A stretch of DNA of 64,000 nucleotides from Archegozetes longisetosus. Its lineage: Eukaryota; Arthropoda; Arachnida; Sarcoptiformes; Trhypochthoniidae. Shown here in pieces: positions 22,210-35,243 of the stretch (its first letter is position 1; every line of letters starts with the position of its first letter). The notes beneath the pieces are model-generated. The model saw only the letters and a program-made list of their open reading frames with translations, was not told where the DNA came from and searched no databases. The stretch spans positions 6,236,001 to 6,300,000 of the forward strand of contig JAEMBT020000002.1 of the NCBI GenBank assembly GCA_018873245.2. The letters are read 5' to 3'. A program made the position numbers and the translations under genes.

Positions 22210-23608
22210 ATGTTCGGCTTTAATTTATTAATTTTTTTAGCAGTTATCTTACTTTCAACTAAGTTCATAATAAATAAAGTAAGCAAAAGGACCAAATAAA
22301 TAATCAAAATTTCAATTTGATTGGCAATATTTAGGAATTGGCTCAATCTAAATCAAAAGAGTCGCCGTTCACTCAAAAGTTTTACACTAAAACATTCGGT
22401 CAAATTCGATTCGACAAAACAAAAGGACGAATGCCAGCAAAAGGAAGTATCTTAGAATGTATTGTCAAGTGTTCGGCAACTTTTGGCTGTCATTGTGTTC
22501 GGTATGGTATTTGAGTTTGAGTTAAGGTGAACAAGTTATTGTTTAAGGGACTATTTTATCTTGATTAATCAAACTCAGAGTCAACATTGAGACAGATGAG
22601 TGTGACAATTTTGTTTCATCTGTTGACGATCCCAATTCGATCAGCAATAAATCATTGTTGAGTAAATACGTTTACTACACAATGAACGGCAACAACGAAG
22701 GAACAGGAGGTACACTTTATTAAGTTATAGGTTTCTACTAAGCTTGTTTGTTATAACTGTAACCAACATTTCATAGAAAATTTGGCTCGAAACAAAAAGG
22801 TAACCCAAAGTTCAACTTATAATCAATACCAGGCTACAAAAGCAGTGGATAACAATAATAAGACAGAAAGTAAGACACATAGCGGTAAGTTACAAACGAA
22901 AAGTAGTTTACCATGGCTTCAAATCGATTTGAAAGACGATCATGTCATTACTGGAGTTATGCTACTCACTGGAGATGGTAAGCCTTTGAGTATTGTTATC
23001 GAAATTATTTCAGTCTTACTACAAAACGTAGAAACTATTCTTTCAAAGCTACAATGATTCCAGTTTACTAATTAAACGCAGTTTTACTTTGAAAAATATA
23101 CTTTTCGGTCTTTTATCTTAGAAAATAGTCATTAAAAAATATATCAAAGAAAATTTCAATCTTATTAAGCAATAGTATAATAAATATTATGTGAATCGCA
23201 AGTTTTATTTACTTAGAATCAGATAATTTCAAGTGTTTTTCCATTTCATTAATTTATCAAAAGCTGAATCTCTTCATGACTTTGAAATAAGAGTTGGTAA
23301 TCGACTTATCTCTAAGATGGAAAAAGGATTGCACTTTAAAGACAATCCAGTTTGCTTTGGGTACGTTGGCACAAAATTTCTTGAAAATAATAAACCAAAA
23401 GTAGTTAAATGTGAGGTAAGACTTGATTTGCAGGTTTAACCAGTTATTATTGAAATAATTAATTTGAATCTAATTTGTAAAGCCGTGCCCGCTAATGGGA
23501 AAATACGTGACAATACAAATAGTTAACAATTGCACCAATTGTCCAAATCCCGGACAAAATAGATTAAATTTGGCTGAAATCGAAATTTATGGATACCTAC
23601 CAAAATGA
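22210..23608 (+). CDS. Secreted fucolectin/F5-8C-like protein with an N-terminal Cys-rich (PAN-like) module
   Basis: Six exons: 22210-22278, 22335-22501, 22579-22709, 22777-22977, 23264-23415 and 23483-23608, all GT-AG and in phase, encoding 281 residues. Residues 1-20 (MFGFNLLIFLAVILLSTKF) form a signal peptide or anchor. Exons 2-3 encode a Cys-containing module (LECIVKCSATFGCHCVR) resembling a PAN/apple fold. Exons 4-6 give a discoidin/fucolectin-type jelly roll: ENLARNKKVTQSSTYNQYQA followed by TKAVD, PWLQIDLKDDHVITGV, FEIRVGN, CPLMGKYVTIQ and LAEIEIYGYLPK. Such domains bind fucose-containing or other glycans, often in extracellular recognition or immunity. The ligand cannot be told. Most of this gene is in exons of 70-200 bp. 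Confidence 0.83.
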
Positions 23609-23960
23609 TGCGCTTGTTCGCCAATTGAACACTTTTCAGAATCAAGACTAATCTAGAATATTAGGTTCACTAACCAAAGCGTAACCTGTTAAATCAGCTA
23701 TGTTTACAACAATTTATCGTTATCATGCCAAATACAATAAATGCGTTTCACATTTTATTATTTTATGACTTGTTTCTTTGTATTTTGTTGTTTTAAGAAT
23801 AAGTAATTTTAGCATCACTTAAATGAATCTAAGTATTTAATACTTGTGTTATTAATTCTGAATGTAACACACGATCAATAAAATTATAAAATTTTAAATC
23901 AAAACAGAGTATACTATGAACAATCATTTATTCTAATGAATGCTTAAACATTTTTTTTAA
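23609..23960. other. Intergenic, nothing recognised
   Basis: Short spacer between the fucolectin-like gene (AATAAA-type signals near 23739 and 23878) and chitin synthase. It should contain the latter's promoter. Confidence 0.4.
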
Positions 23961-26900
23961 ATGCAAAACCAATTTATTAGTACTGAGCCTAAAGTTAGAG
24001 ATTCTCTTGAAGTCGACAATAAGACGCCCGAATTGTCAAATCCAAGAGTAACTTTCAATGGAAGTAGAAAAAGATGGCAAAATTTTGAATTGGGAGTTAA
24101 TAATGAAGCTTTTGAAGACAACGAATCGAATGAAAAGCAGCAAAAAGACGACAATGGGTGGTCAGATGAAGAGTTTGAAACAACACCTAACTTGAACAGG
24201 TATTACTAGAATCTGTTTTTTGAAATATACTGAGTGAAATTTAAATATAAAGATTGTACTGTATATAATCTTCCATAGTCAATTGAATTATTTTAAATAG
24301 AGTGACCACCTCTTGCTAGACTGAAAACTGGACACAAGTTATCAAAGGAGGGATCCTTACAGATCTTTCTCTAAATGATACTTTAATTGTTTGAAATTTT
24401 CTCATTTGGAATAAATATTTTCGAGTTAGTTTTTCACTTACTAAGCTTAAAAAATGTCAATCGATTTACCATTATTTTGGCGAAAATACTCTAATCTTTA
24501 GCAAACGGGCACTTTTTGGTTCAGAATTTGTTGAATTTCTGATCCAAAGTTAGGACTGTCCAGTCGAAAACTAAATGTTTAGTCGTATTAAATTTGATCG
24601 ATTTGAAATTTGAGGTTTAAAGTTAGAAATCGATTTCTAATAAGGTTAAAATGATTCCTTCAATATGTTTTTAGTTCTCGAAAAAGTTTTGAAGCGTCAA
24701 CAAAGTCATGGGATTCTTTTGTGACAGTCCCACCTCCAGAAGAAGATGAAACATTGAGCTCTGAGTGGATGGATGCGTTCATCAGATGTTTTAAAGTGTT
24801 GACTTATACGATAACATTTACTTTAGTCCTAGTTTGTGCCGTTTTATCAAAGTCCTTATTACTATTAATGACATCAATGATAAAACAGAATCAAACGGTC
24901 ACTTTGTGTACTGAACCTTTTGACGACTGGGCTCATGGCAAGTCTTTCAATGCTACTTATAAAAATGATGATCCAGAAAGAATTGCATGGATTTGGTCTT
25001 TACTTTTCGTATTGATCGCACCCGTAATCGTCACATTCTATAAATGTGCCAATACTTGCATTTTCAGAAAATATCAAACTCCACAATTAGTCACATTATT
25101 TACAGTAAGTAAATTGTTTCAGATTTTCAGATATTTTCCCAAGTTCATACAAGTTAGAGCGAGTCAATGCATGTCCAAAGAACAAAAACATTTGATGATC
25201 AAACATTGAGATACCAGTTTTTGAAAACTTATACATACGAATAATTGACGTGTAAACGAGAAAATTTTTCTTTAGGTATTTATAATTGAGTCATTGAATA
25301 CAATTGGTTTGGTTTTATTAGCATTTATGATATTGCCGTCTTTGGATTCAACGTTGGGTGCAATGGTCTCAAATTCAATATGCTTGATACCATCGATACT
25401 GACTCCCATTTCTCGAATCAATAATGATACAACTAGAAATACAAAGATCTTACTTATTGATCTGTTACCAATTATTATTCAGATCACCTCTATCGTTATG
25501 TGGGCATTTATTGCATACCGTTATCATGCCAGTTATTCGTTCGCTATTCCTATAATTCTCGTTTTTATTTCGCTCGGATATTGGGAGAACTACTTCTTTT
25601 TGAATAACTGCAAGCATCCTTACAAAGTTTTTAGATTTCTATTTCGAATCAAACAAGACCTCAATAGGAGTCGATATTTCACATTTGTTTTAATATCTAT
25701 TTGGAAAATCATATTGATATTTGTAACAATGATAATCTATTTCTACATTTCAGAAGGCAGTCAACTTGTCTATAGTCTTTTCCATCTATTTGAACAAGCA
25801 TTCAGTCAACACGAAATCAATATTTTGAGAGATTTTCACATTCAGGAAAGTCATCAAATAACTTCGAAGCCATCGAACATTCTTTGGATTTTGTTTATGC
25901 AGATTATATTTACTTTGGTTTGTTACAAATCAGCTAAATTCGCGTGTAAAATATGCATTCAACTATTCAGCTTTACACTCCCTCTAACTATTGTTGGACC
26001 GGTTTCAATAGTCTTCGTTAACACATTGTGTCGATTACGCATCAGAGATAGGTGTGCAGTAACCCAACTTTTCCAACCATTTGAGTATATTTTCTGGTAC
26101 TACGAACTTCAATTGAACGATGAGTGGTCAACAATTGATTGTTTAAAATCAATGACATGGATCTTATCTCTACTCTCTCAGATATGGATAACTTTTCATA
26201 TTTGGAAACCTTGTTCCGAGAGATTGGCCAAAACTGAGAATTTATTTATGAGACCGTCTTTTGCAGTGTTTTTATTGACCAGTCTTTGATGTTGAACAGA
26301 AAATTTGATTCAGAAAATACCAAAATCAATGAAAACAGTAGTCGTAAACCTAGTGGTGACTTAACTGAGCAAAATGACGAAGAAATAGTTAGAATATACG
26401 CGTGTGCTACAATGTGGCACGAGACCAGTGAGGAAATGATACAGATGCTCAAATCAGTCATTAGAATGGATGAAGACCAATGCGCTCGAAGACAAGCCAA
26501 AAAATGGTTTCATGTTGACTCTAAGCACATCGATTATTATGAAATCGAAAGTAATTTAAGTTATGTTATATGTTAGATCAATAAGATAAGATTATTTCCA
26601 AATTTGACTCATAGCTCACATTTTATTTGACGATGCTTTCGAGGATGACACTCAAAATGGTAAAACGGGTCGTGTTGTCAATCGGTTTGTCAAACAGCTT
26701 ATTGAGGTAATGGATTACGCAGCCAGTAGTGTCCATGAATGCAGAATTCATCTGAAATCTCCGACGATGACTTGGACTCCTTATGGTGGAAGACTTGTTT
26801 GGACGCTTCCCGGTCAAAACAAATTATATGTGCATTTGAAAGATAAAGGTCTAATTAGACACCGAAAGCGCTGGAGTCAGGTCTTTATTTAAACTGAAAT

Positions 26901-29376
26901 TTTAAAACAATCAGTTTTATCAAGAAATTACTGTTGCATTGAATTTAAGGTGATGTATATGTATTACCTTCTGGGATATCGCTTAAAAGGCATGGATCAG
27001 GAAAGGCGCGATCGAATCGGGGAAAATACTTTTATTCTTGCACTTGATGGCGATATCAATTTTAGGCCAAATGCAGTAAGATTATTAGTGGATTTGATGA
27101 AAAAACACAAGAATTTGGGTGCTGCTTGTGGTCGTATTCATCCAATAGGTTCGGGACCTATGGTCTGGTATCAAATGTTCGAATATGCGATTTCTCATTG
27201 GCTACAAAAAGCAGCGGAACATGTGTTCGGGTGTGTTCTTTGTAGTCCAGGATGTTTCTCTTTATTTCGAGCAAAGGCATTAATGTCTCCTAGTGTGATG
27301 AATAAATACGCGACAAAGCCTTCAGAAGCAATACATTATATTCAGTACGATCAGGGAGAAGACCGATGGCTCTGCACTTTACTCTTACAACAGGGATGGC
27401 GTGTCGAATATTGTGCTGCATCTGATGCTTATACACATTGTCCTGAAGTCTTTAGTGAATTTTATACTCAGCGCCGAAGGTGGGGTCCGTCAACAATGGC
27501 TAATATAATGGATTTACTGATAGACTATAAACGAACGGTTAAAGTTAATGAAAACCTTTCCACTCTTTACATTCTATATCAAAGCGCTCTAATGGTTGGA
27601 ACTATCCTAAGTCCTGGCACTATATTTTTAATGGTTGTCGGAGCCATGAGTACCAGCTTCGGCCTTAGTAGTCAATTGTGTTTGTTATACAGTGGTGCTC
27701 CTATTCTCTTATTCATTGTAGTTTGTTTTGTGGCTAAAAATGAAACACAAATTTCATTCTCTCTAGTCTTGAGCACAGTCTATGCGTTGATCATGTTAGC
27801 GGTATTAGTGAGTACCCTAATAGAGATAATTACGTATGGCTTATGGCAACCAACATCTGTCTTCTTTATCAGCTTGTGCTTTAGTTTTCTAATAGCAGCA
27901 ATCATACATCCCACTGAATTTGTATGTTTTTTTCCATTCATACTATATATGTTGTGTATTCCAAGTATGTATCTTTTGCTTACCATTTATTCAATCATTA
28001 ACTTGAATGTCGTCTCCTGGGGTACTCGTGAAGTTGCAGTCGAGTCAACTCATGAAAAACAGCAAATGTTACAAGGGCAGCAAAAGCCAGAAAATACATT
28101 TCTTAAATTTTTTCACAATCACGATCATATTGGAGAGAATAATAAGTCAAGATTTATATGTTGTATTTGTTGTTCGGATCCTGCTTCAAATCATGACAAT
28201 GTTGTACTGATGGAAATCAAGAATCAGTTGAATGATTTTAACACAATTTTACAATCTCTCGATTCAACAATCAATGACAAGGATAGCATTGATATGAACA
28301 GAGGGTTCAGACCTAACCCAATATTGAGTGAACATTCTCCTACACATTTAGATGTGGTATTCAGAGAGAGTGAAGTCAGAAGTTTAGATAACTCAACTAA
28401 AACTCTAAGCAATGATCAAAGTTCAAGTGCCGACGAATTTTCGTTAGAAAATGATAGACCATTTTGGACTCTAGATCAAGAACTGAAAAGTTTTCCTACG
28501 CAACAGTTAGATCCGCGAGAATTAGAGTTTTGGAAAGATTTTATACATTTGTATTTATTACCACTCGATAAAGATCCCAAACACGAAGAAAAAGCTGCTA
28601 ATGATCTCAAAGACCTTAGGAATAGATTCGCTTTTACGTTCGGTATACTGAACTCTCTTCATTTTATTAGTTTTATTGCTTCAAATGCATAAAAATATAT
28701 TCAATATATCATTCGGCTTCGGTAAAGAGAATGTCACTCAAGTCTATAACGAAGAACTGATGACTTATGAATATATTGTGGAAAAATCAGATAGAGTTCA
28801 GTCGGATATAATTGGCTTGGTTTTAGTTGTATTTTTTGGTATAATTCTGTTGATACAATTCGTTGGAATGTTATTGCATAGGTTTAACACATTATCCCAT
28901 TTGCTTGCATTTGTTGAGCTCAATTTTGTAAAAGTACTCGCAACCTGGCTAATATTCAACAAGTCATCAATGAAAATGCTGTCAATTATGCTAAACGGTT
29001 GCAAAAATTGAATAGTATTGAAAAAAGTCCTAGAAAAAGTCTTCCATCCGATGGAAGCCATCAGCAGATAGCCAAAGGTTTGTCTAGCAACATACCGGAA
29101 TTCACTAGACTTGAGGACGCTTTCCTTAAAAGATGCTTAAGTCTTAAAGACAACTTTGAAGGTCTTTATCTCTTGAATTGATTATAGTATTTGTAATTGA
29201 ATAATTGCTTTTGTGATATTTTAGATGAAGAAATATTACCGGAAACTAAGCTATCGAGAAACAGGAATTACCGTACAATCAGTGGGACTGATGTTCGGAG
29301 AAGATTATATTTGGAAGTTTCGCAAGAAACTATCAGAAGAAAATCAAAAGCAGTGACAAATCCTTATTCGAATTAA
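23961..29376 (+). CDS. Chitin synthase, with three small frame breaks
   Basis: Six exons: 23961-24199, 24675-25104, 25276-26550, 26615-26880, 26950-29161 and 29225-29376, giving about 1,525 residues, normal for an arthropod chitin synthase. It is a plasma-membrane family-2 glycosyltransferase that polymerises UDP-GlcNAc. Seen in order: multi-span N-terminal domain, CATMWHET, catalytic EDRWLCTLLLQQGW and QRRRWGPSTMANI, SPGTI, the arthropod signature SWGTREV, and C-terminal membrane spans. Reading frame changes at three points inside conserved sequence: a missing T in the run at 26259-26262, a missing CT (or extra base) at about 28652-28660, and a missing base at about 28935-28941. Past each point the expected protein resumes in another frame (FIDQSLMLNR; LFILLVLLLQMHKN; NLANIQQVINENA). 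Either the assembly has indels or the copy is decaying. Two donors are GTCTTT, weak but GT. Confidence 0.92.
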
Positions 29377-29900
29377 ACTACTCTTTAGTAGATAACTAAT
29401 TAATTTGACTACTTTGTTAATATATTGTTCTAGATTTTAGTTTCTTTTTAATTATTGAGTCTTCAATCTAAAACTGAAATTAGTCATTAGAGATGAAACT
29501 TTCACGCTATCATTCTTATCAGAAACAGGTTAACTACTTTAATGTTCAGATAAAAAGGGCATTAATGTAAATGTACTTTAAATGAGCCATTAAGCTCACA
29601 AACAAAATTATAAAAATGTGTTTCAAATTTACGTATAACTTAATTACATATAAGTTAATGCGTAACAACTTATCCCAAACTTATGAATTCTAAAGTCTAG
29701 CATGATTGAAGAGCAAATCTAAGTTTTCAGTCTGAGTTCGTCCCGAAACAATTAGATGTGAGATCGAATGCAAATGAAAAACTTATACAAACTAATTGAG
29801 TTGTATGTGCAACGTTTGCGGTGTATTTACAGTGGGCAGTACTTAAGTATTGCACTTTTGAAAACTATTTGCAATGTATACATTGCTATTTCCGATATCA
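29377..29900. other. Intergenic, nothing recognised
   Basis: AT-rich sequence downstream of chitin synthase. No coding signal is seen. Confidence 0.4.
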
Positions 29901-30007
29901 GGGGCTGCATTCTGGAAACTTTGCAAGATTAGCAATATTGCAAAAATGTACAGTAAGAACGGATGGTTTGCAATCAATTATTTGCAATCGTTCGAGAATG
30001 TGGCCCC
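29901..30007. mobile_element. Small MITE with GGGGCTGCATTCT-type ends
   Basis: About 107 bp bounded by inverted ends GGGGCTGCATTCT (29901) and AGAATGTGGCCCC (to 30007), flanked by CA/CAG. Several TTGCAA motifs repeat inside in both orientations. GGG-type ends and a possible 3-bp duplication fit the PIF/Harbinger class, but this is inference. Confidence 0.55.
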
Positions 30008-30541
30008 AGGTTTACACTTTACTCAAATTGAAGGTGAGTTTAGTTCAAAACTTCTTATGTTATACGAAAGTATAATTATTGAAGTAGAAGTAAAAGTAGA
30101 TGTCATTTGATGACAAATTATTTGTCTTGATTCATTACTGAAAAATATTCTTATAAAAGATGAATAGAAAAATTTGACGATCAATAATTTGATGGTAAAA
30201 ATAGAAACTTAATTGAAGTTCGAGCTATTATTTTTGATTTGCATAAACATTTTTGGAACTTTTTGTAACGTAGGCACTGAAGTAGGTATAACTTGAGTGC
30301 AAAATTCACATATCTGTTCTTCTAATAAAAAGTACCACAACAGGTGTCACATCTGTGTATTATGAAAGCCTTTTTACAGAGTAAAAACGTCGGCCACGTA
30401 ACCGGCTCTTACATCGCAAAACCAATCCAATGATGTAATAATTGTTATGACAATCGAGTCTTCATATAAGGATTTGACGCGTAATTGATAGGAATATTTA
30501 ATTGAAATATTTAACTAATATTTAAAGCAACAATTCAAATT
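30008..30541. other. Upstream region of the Vti1 gene
   Basis: Non-coding; it should hold the Vti1 promoter and 5' UTR. Nothing specific is recognised. Confidence 0.35.
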
Positions 30542-31465
30542 ATGACTAATTTATTGAGTTCATTACAACAACAATTTGCGACCATTACCGCAGACATAAC
30601 CAATAAATTACTATTAATTAATAAACAGTTGTCTGATTGTAAGTCATGTTTAAACTGTTTGCCAATATTTTTCATTTTGTAAACATTTTAATGAGATAAT
30701 TACTCAAATAATTACTCAAATAATTACTAAACATTTGTTCAATCAAACTATAGCTGAGAAGAAATCATTGTTTTCACAAATAGAACAACATCTAGAAGAA
30801 GCTAAAGAATTGGTAAGTTATCAGCCATCAGTATATTTGTATTTAAATTAATATTCAACTGACTTACATTCGATTACCTATAATTTGATCTTAAAGTTAG
30901 AACAAATAGATTTAGAGATTCGCGGATCGAAACCAAATGAAAGAAAACAGCATTTAACACATTTGGAAGGATTTCGTAAAGAGTACGAGAAACTCAAAAA
31001 TGATTACGTGAGTCACGCGCCAATTCATTCATATTAATATTTCGAGTAATAAATTAATCTATAATTCAGAGGAACGCAAAACTGTCACAAAGAAACGACG
31101 ACTCTTTGGTACGAATAGAGCTTTTCGGTGATAATGATATCGAATTGGATGACTCGAAGGCACAACTTCTTAGTGATACTCAACGATTAGAGGCATCGCA
31201 ACGAAAGCTAGAGAGTGGTTACAAACTATGTGTTGAAACGGAAGAAATCGGAGCTCAAATATTAGAAAATCTAAATCAACAAAAAGACACGATAAGGCGC
31301 TCAAGAGATAAACTCAGAGCAACTAACTATGAGTTAGGACGAGGTTCTAGACTATTGAATATAATGACCAGAAGAGCCATGCAAACTAAGGCTTTAATCT
31401 ATTTTATTGCTTTAGTTTTAGTTTTATTTATTTTTTATGTCATCTATGATAGTTTTATTCATTAG
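30542..31465 (+). CDS. VTI1A: v-SNARE Vti1 homologue (Vti1a-like)
   Basis: Four exons: 30542-30638, 30754-30812, 30897-31007 and 31070-31465, in phase, encoding 220 residues, the usual Vti1 length. The N-terminal three-helix domain is recognisable (QQQFATITADITNKL, IEQHLEEAKELLEQIDLEIR). The Qb-SNARE motif lies at about 120-185 (LLSDTQRLEASQRKLESGYK, then ILENLNQQKDTI and the RGSRLLNIM end) and is followed by a C-terminal membrane anchor (ALIYFIALVLVLFIFYVIYD). Vti1 pairs with syntaxins in fusion at trans-Golgi, endosomes and lysosome. RLEASQRKLESGYKLCVETE is closer to Vti1a than Vti1b. The first exon start is the only in-frame Met. Confidence 0.93.
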
Positions 31466-31751
31466 TTATAGTATATTTCAATCAAATTCATGTTTAATTA
31501 ATACAATTTTCATATCAAGTTTTAATTTGGTTATTCAAACCAAATTTTCAAAACTATAAATTGAAGCTTCAAGTTATGTTTAGTCAGTTTCAACGTAACT
31601 ATATTTAATTGAATCACTCAACTTGTGGGTGATTTCTATTATTTTTCTAAATTTTCATTTTTAACTCATTTCAAAGATAACTTCATATTTTTATATCGCT
31701 ATTTATGTAGAGATTGTCACGTGACTATGGCATGTTATCAAAAGTGACAAA

Positions 31752-32649
31752 ATGTTGACCACTTTTTTAAATCGTCTTCTAATTAATAAATTGATTCATT
31801 TTCGTTCAAACTTTTTCTCTTCATTGAGTAGTTTTGATTCACAACAAAATAATAGTAATTTAAGTAATAATAATAATAACAACAACGAAAACAACGAACT
31901 ATGTGATTATTTGGACTCTGATAATGCGATTGCATTTCAAACGATTAGACGTTCAATGAGAGTGGTCGAAGACTTTATTAGTGAGGAAGAAGAAAATACG
32001 TTAATGAAAGAAATCGAGCCCTATATGAAAAGATTAAGGTATGAATCAAGTCATTGGGATGACGCCATACGTATGTATAGAGAAACTGAAAGATTGAAGT
32101 GGACTAAAGAAAACCAAGTCATAATTAATCGGATCAGACAAATAGCATTTCCCGCGGGAGTGACACAAATCAAATTTGTACACATTCTTGATTTAGCAAA
32201 AGATGGTTATATTAAGCCTCATGTCGATAGCGTTAGAGTAGGTTTGCGTTTAAATAATTAATACTTTTGTGTTTTTATAGTAGTTTATTTTTCCCAAACT
32301 AATCACTCAATAGTTTTGCGGCGACACAATCGCAGGCATCTCATTATTGTCTTCTTCAGTGATGAGATTAGTCGATCAAAGTGATAAGAGTGTGTCGGTC
32401 GACGTCTTACTTAAACGAAGATCTCTTTATATAATGACGTGAGTTATGGTTATTATTCTTATGAACTATTTGTTTAAACCTAGTTTAAACGAATTAAATT
32501 TGTTTGATTTGTTTAGCGGTGATGCCAGATATAAGTTCTCGCATGAAGTTCTGCCACAAGAAAGCTCTCGATTCAAAGGAAATATCATAGAAAGAGATCG
32601 TCGTATTTCTGTTATTTGTAGAAACGAACCAGATTATAGTCAGAATTAA
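31752..32649 (+). CDS. ALKBH7: ALKBH7-like mitochondrial Fe(II)/2-oxoglutarate dioxygenase
   Basis: Three exons: 31752-32237, 32314-32438 and 32517-32649, in phase, encoding 247 residues (human ALKBH7 is 221). Residues 1-30 are basic and hydroxylated (MLTTFLNRLLINKLIHFRSN), a probable mitochondrial presequence, followed by an Asn-rich linker. The AlkB fold carries the iron ligands HVD (KPHVDSVR) and His in FSHEVL, and the 2-oxoglutarate-binding Arg in RRISVICR. DDAIRMYRETERLKW and the SSSVMRLVD strand match ALKBH7, a mitochondrial-matrix enzyme linked to programmed necrosis and fatty-acid metabolism. It is transcribed in the same direction as Vti1, 286 bp away. Confidence 0.93.
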
Positions 32650-33721
32650 GAGTTTTAGTTCAGATTTTAGTATTTATCCACTTTTATTCTCGTTGAAATT
32701 GGAGTGTAAATTAAATAATTTATTAACAAAATCAATATTATTGATTGCTGCTAGAAAAAAATAGATTGATTGTTAACACTATTTGATCATTTCGATCTAT
32801 TTTATTTAATGAAAGTGCAAATATTTGATAAGAATATCGCATCTATTGATCTGGTTTCATCGATAGGATCGAAGTGAGCCCTAAATTCATTGCTCAACGA
32901 AGTCATTTCATTCAATTTTCTCTTAATATTTTGGTTTAAAAGTTTGAATAATTTTTTCTTAAATCTTCTGCTGATCCAATATATACAAAATCTGTTGATT
33001 CTTGAGCCAGAAAACAATTTGTGAATTGAAAACAAGAACTTAATACTTAAAGTTTCCCATTTTTATCTTCGATGCTATACTTTGAGCTAGAGACTCAATG
33101 AGTTATAAATGAGTTGCTCGGTCTGTGTTATCATTTCTATTCATTGCAAATAATACAGACAAACATTGAGAAAATCCGAAAATTGTTCGATAAAACACTA
33201 CTTTTCCGTTGAATGAATCACAAAGTTTGCCATCTATTTGTTTGGCTGGGCTGCAAGTATGTTTCACTTTCAAGTCAAAATATTCTTGGACGGCAAACAA
33301 ATTTTGTTCATAGCTGATTTTGATTAAACAGCAGTTTGCTCCTCAATTTCAGTTAATTTGACTGAAAATATTTGCATATTTTATAGGAAATAGTTTATAG
33401 GCTGACGTCAAAATACTTAATGTGAGCGAATATTACATTTTGGTTCGAAGAATTGGTCGTCACGTTTAATATTCATATTATATTCTCAAACAATATCAGT
33501 TTGCCTTCAGTCCCAACTACGATGATTCTGTTACTATATGGAGTAAGGGAATAGAAATCGTTTGCGGGTTATGGTTTTGTAAGAAAACTGCTCATTGTTC
33601 TCAATTTTGATTGGGTTCTTCAAGTAGTCAAATTTACAACCACATTTTAGGTTGTTTCAATTTCGAATAGTAAATCTTGTTAAAATGTTTGCCAACTAAG
33701 GATGAGGTAATTTGTCCAACA
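32650..33721. other. Intergenic up to the outer edge of the inverted duplication
   Basis: Non-coding as far as I can see. Two minus-strand open frames (33035-32802 and 33300-33103) are weak; the second has only a faint resemblance to a serine-incorporator-type segment (FYRTIFGF..DRATHL). Confidence 0.35.
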
Positions 33722-33951
33722 GAAAAATTATTTGTATTCTATTCAAATTTAAATCTTTGACCAAAAGTTGTTATAATTTTGTATCGATTTAGTCATTTTT
33801 GCGATAGTACAGTACAATCCACGATTTTTTTTAGGAAAATTGGAATTAAAGTCTAAATACTTAATCGATTCTCTAAATATTTCCTTTTGTTTAAACAAAA
33901 TGAATGCAACTTGAATAAATTAATTTTTGAGAAATCATATCTACCTCTTAA

Positions 33952-34650
33952 TTGGGCTATTCTTTAGAATTGCACCGGTCTCAGATGTTGAAACTTTTTT
34001 TTTACAGACTATATGGACCATGAGGAGCATTTTATTTGCTGGGACCGAAAGTCTGAAATGAGCGTGTCTTGAGATAATACGGAAAACGTGTAACATAGGG
34101 TTTTGACCAAAATTTTGGAAATTTGAAAAAACATTAATTTATTCTTGTGTAGCTTAGCTCGCTGTGTCGAAAAATATAAGAAATAATTTTGCTATCTTTT
34201 ATAGTTTTCGAGATATTCAGCTTAGAACATTCGGTATGACAATTGAGTATCAGTCAATAAGTCAGAACCATTTCACAATTATCACAATTATCAATAATTC
34301 AAGGTTAATCGGTAAAGCTTTTATAGCCACAAACCCAAGTCTCAAGTCCAACCGAATATTCGGTACTACTTTGGAAAACCTACGCCAGCTTTACGGACTC
34401 GGCTATGGCCGCCCAAAGTTTAAAATTTGGTTAGGTTAGGTTTCAAGCACTTGCCATAGGATTCTATTGGGTTTTCAAACTTTTTTTTATAATGGGTTCC
34501 TATGGAAATTTTTTTTTCTGAGAGCGATATTTCTCGAACTAAAAATCTCAGACATATGAAATTTGGTTTGACGAAATATCAGATTATAACCATCAAAAAT
34601 AAAGTAGTGGCGCCGTCTTCTGGAACCGGTGCAATCCTAAAGGAACCCCC
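33952..34650. mobile_element. TTAA-flanked non-autonomous element (piggyBac-like)
   Basis: About 699 bp with imperfect inverted ends that share CTTTAGAATTGCACCGGT / ACCGGTGCAATCCTAAAG, flanked on both sides by TTAA (33948-33951 and 34651-34654). The other arm has the empty site (ATATCAAATAAGAAGTAGAT near 59938) with a single ATAA at the junction. A 4-bp TTAA duplication is the hallmark of piggyBac insertion. No transposase frame is present. Confidence 0.82.
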
Positions 34651-35243
34651 TTAATTGATATACTGAAATCATTTGAAGATTTTGTACTTTATTTTATTTT
34701 TTTGTTTCAAACTTGAAATGTGTCTTTCTTGTGATAGCGTTGTATAATTGAAGAGCGACGATATATTAGTTTAATTATGAATACGTTTAGTGCTAACTTG
34801 TTGCTCAGAACAATAAATTCTTGTTGTATAGCATTTGATTAGGGATTCTAATGAAAATTGTTGAACATTATTCTGATTAGAATCGTTATTATTCAAAATA
34901 TTGAACTCGTGGCATGTTTTAGTGATGATAATGGTAGAAGTAGTTTAGGCGTTCAATTGTATTCGTTTTAATCGGAACACAGATATCATTCGCACAGAAA
35001 AACTCCTAAAGTTTGTAGCTTTGATTACGCTTACTGCAGAAAATTAATGCCCAACGCTATCACTGCTATTAATAGAAATATTAATAAGAGCGACTCCAGT
35101 ATAAAATCAGAGATCCATTCAGACATGAATTGGATGTGAATGATGAAAACCCTTCTAATCAAAGTATATCTGATATTTATTCTTTTAATTAATATTTTCT
35201 CTCAATACTATCAGTAATTTGCAAAAATGTTTTTATTGCCGTA

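Noticed and set aside
28642..28669. A 28-bp GT-AG intron (GTATACTGAACTC..ATTAG) in chitin synthase
   Set aside because: It restores frame and looks splice-like, but removing it deletes membrane residues that align at full length with other chitin synthases once a 2-bp loss in the CT run is assumed.
33103..33300. Fragment of a serine-incorporator-type membrane protein
   Set aside because: Only FYRTIFGF and DRATHL fit loosely, with no continuation on either side; too weak to annotate.
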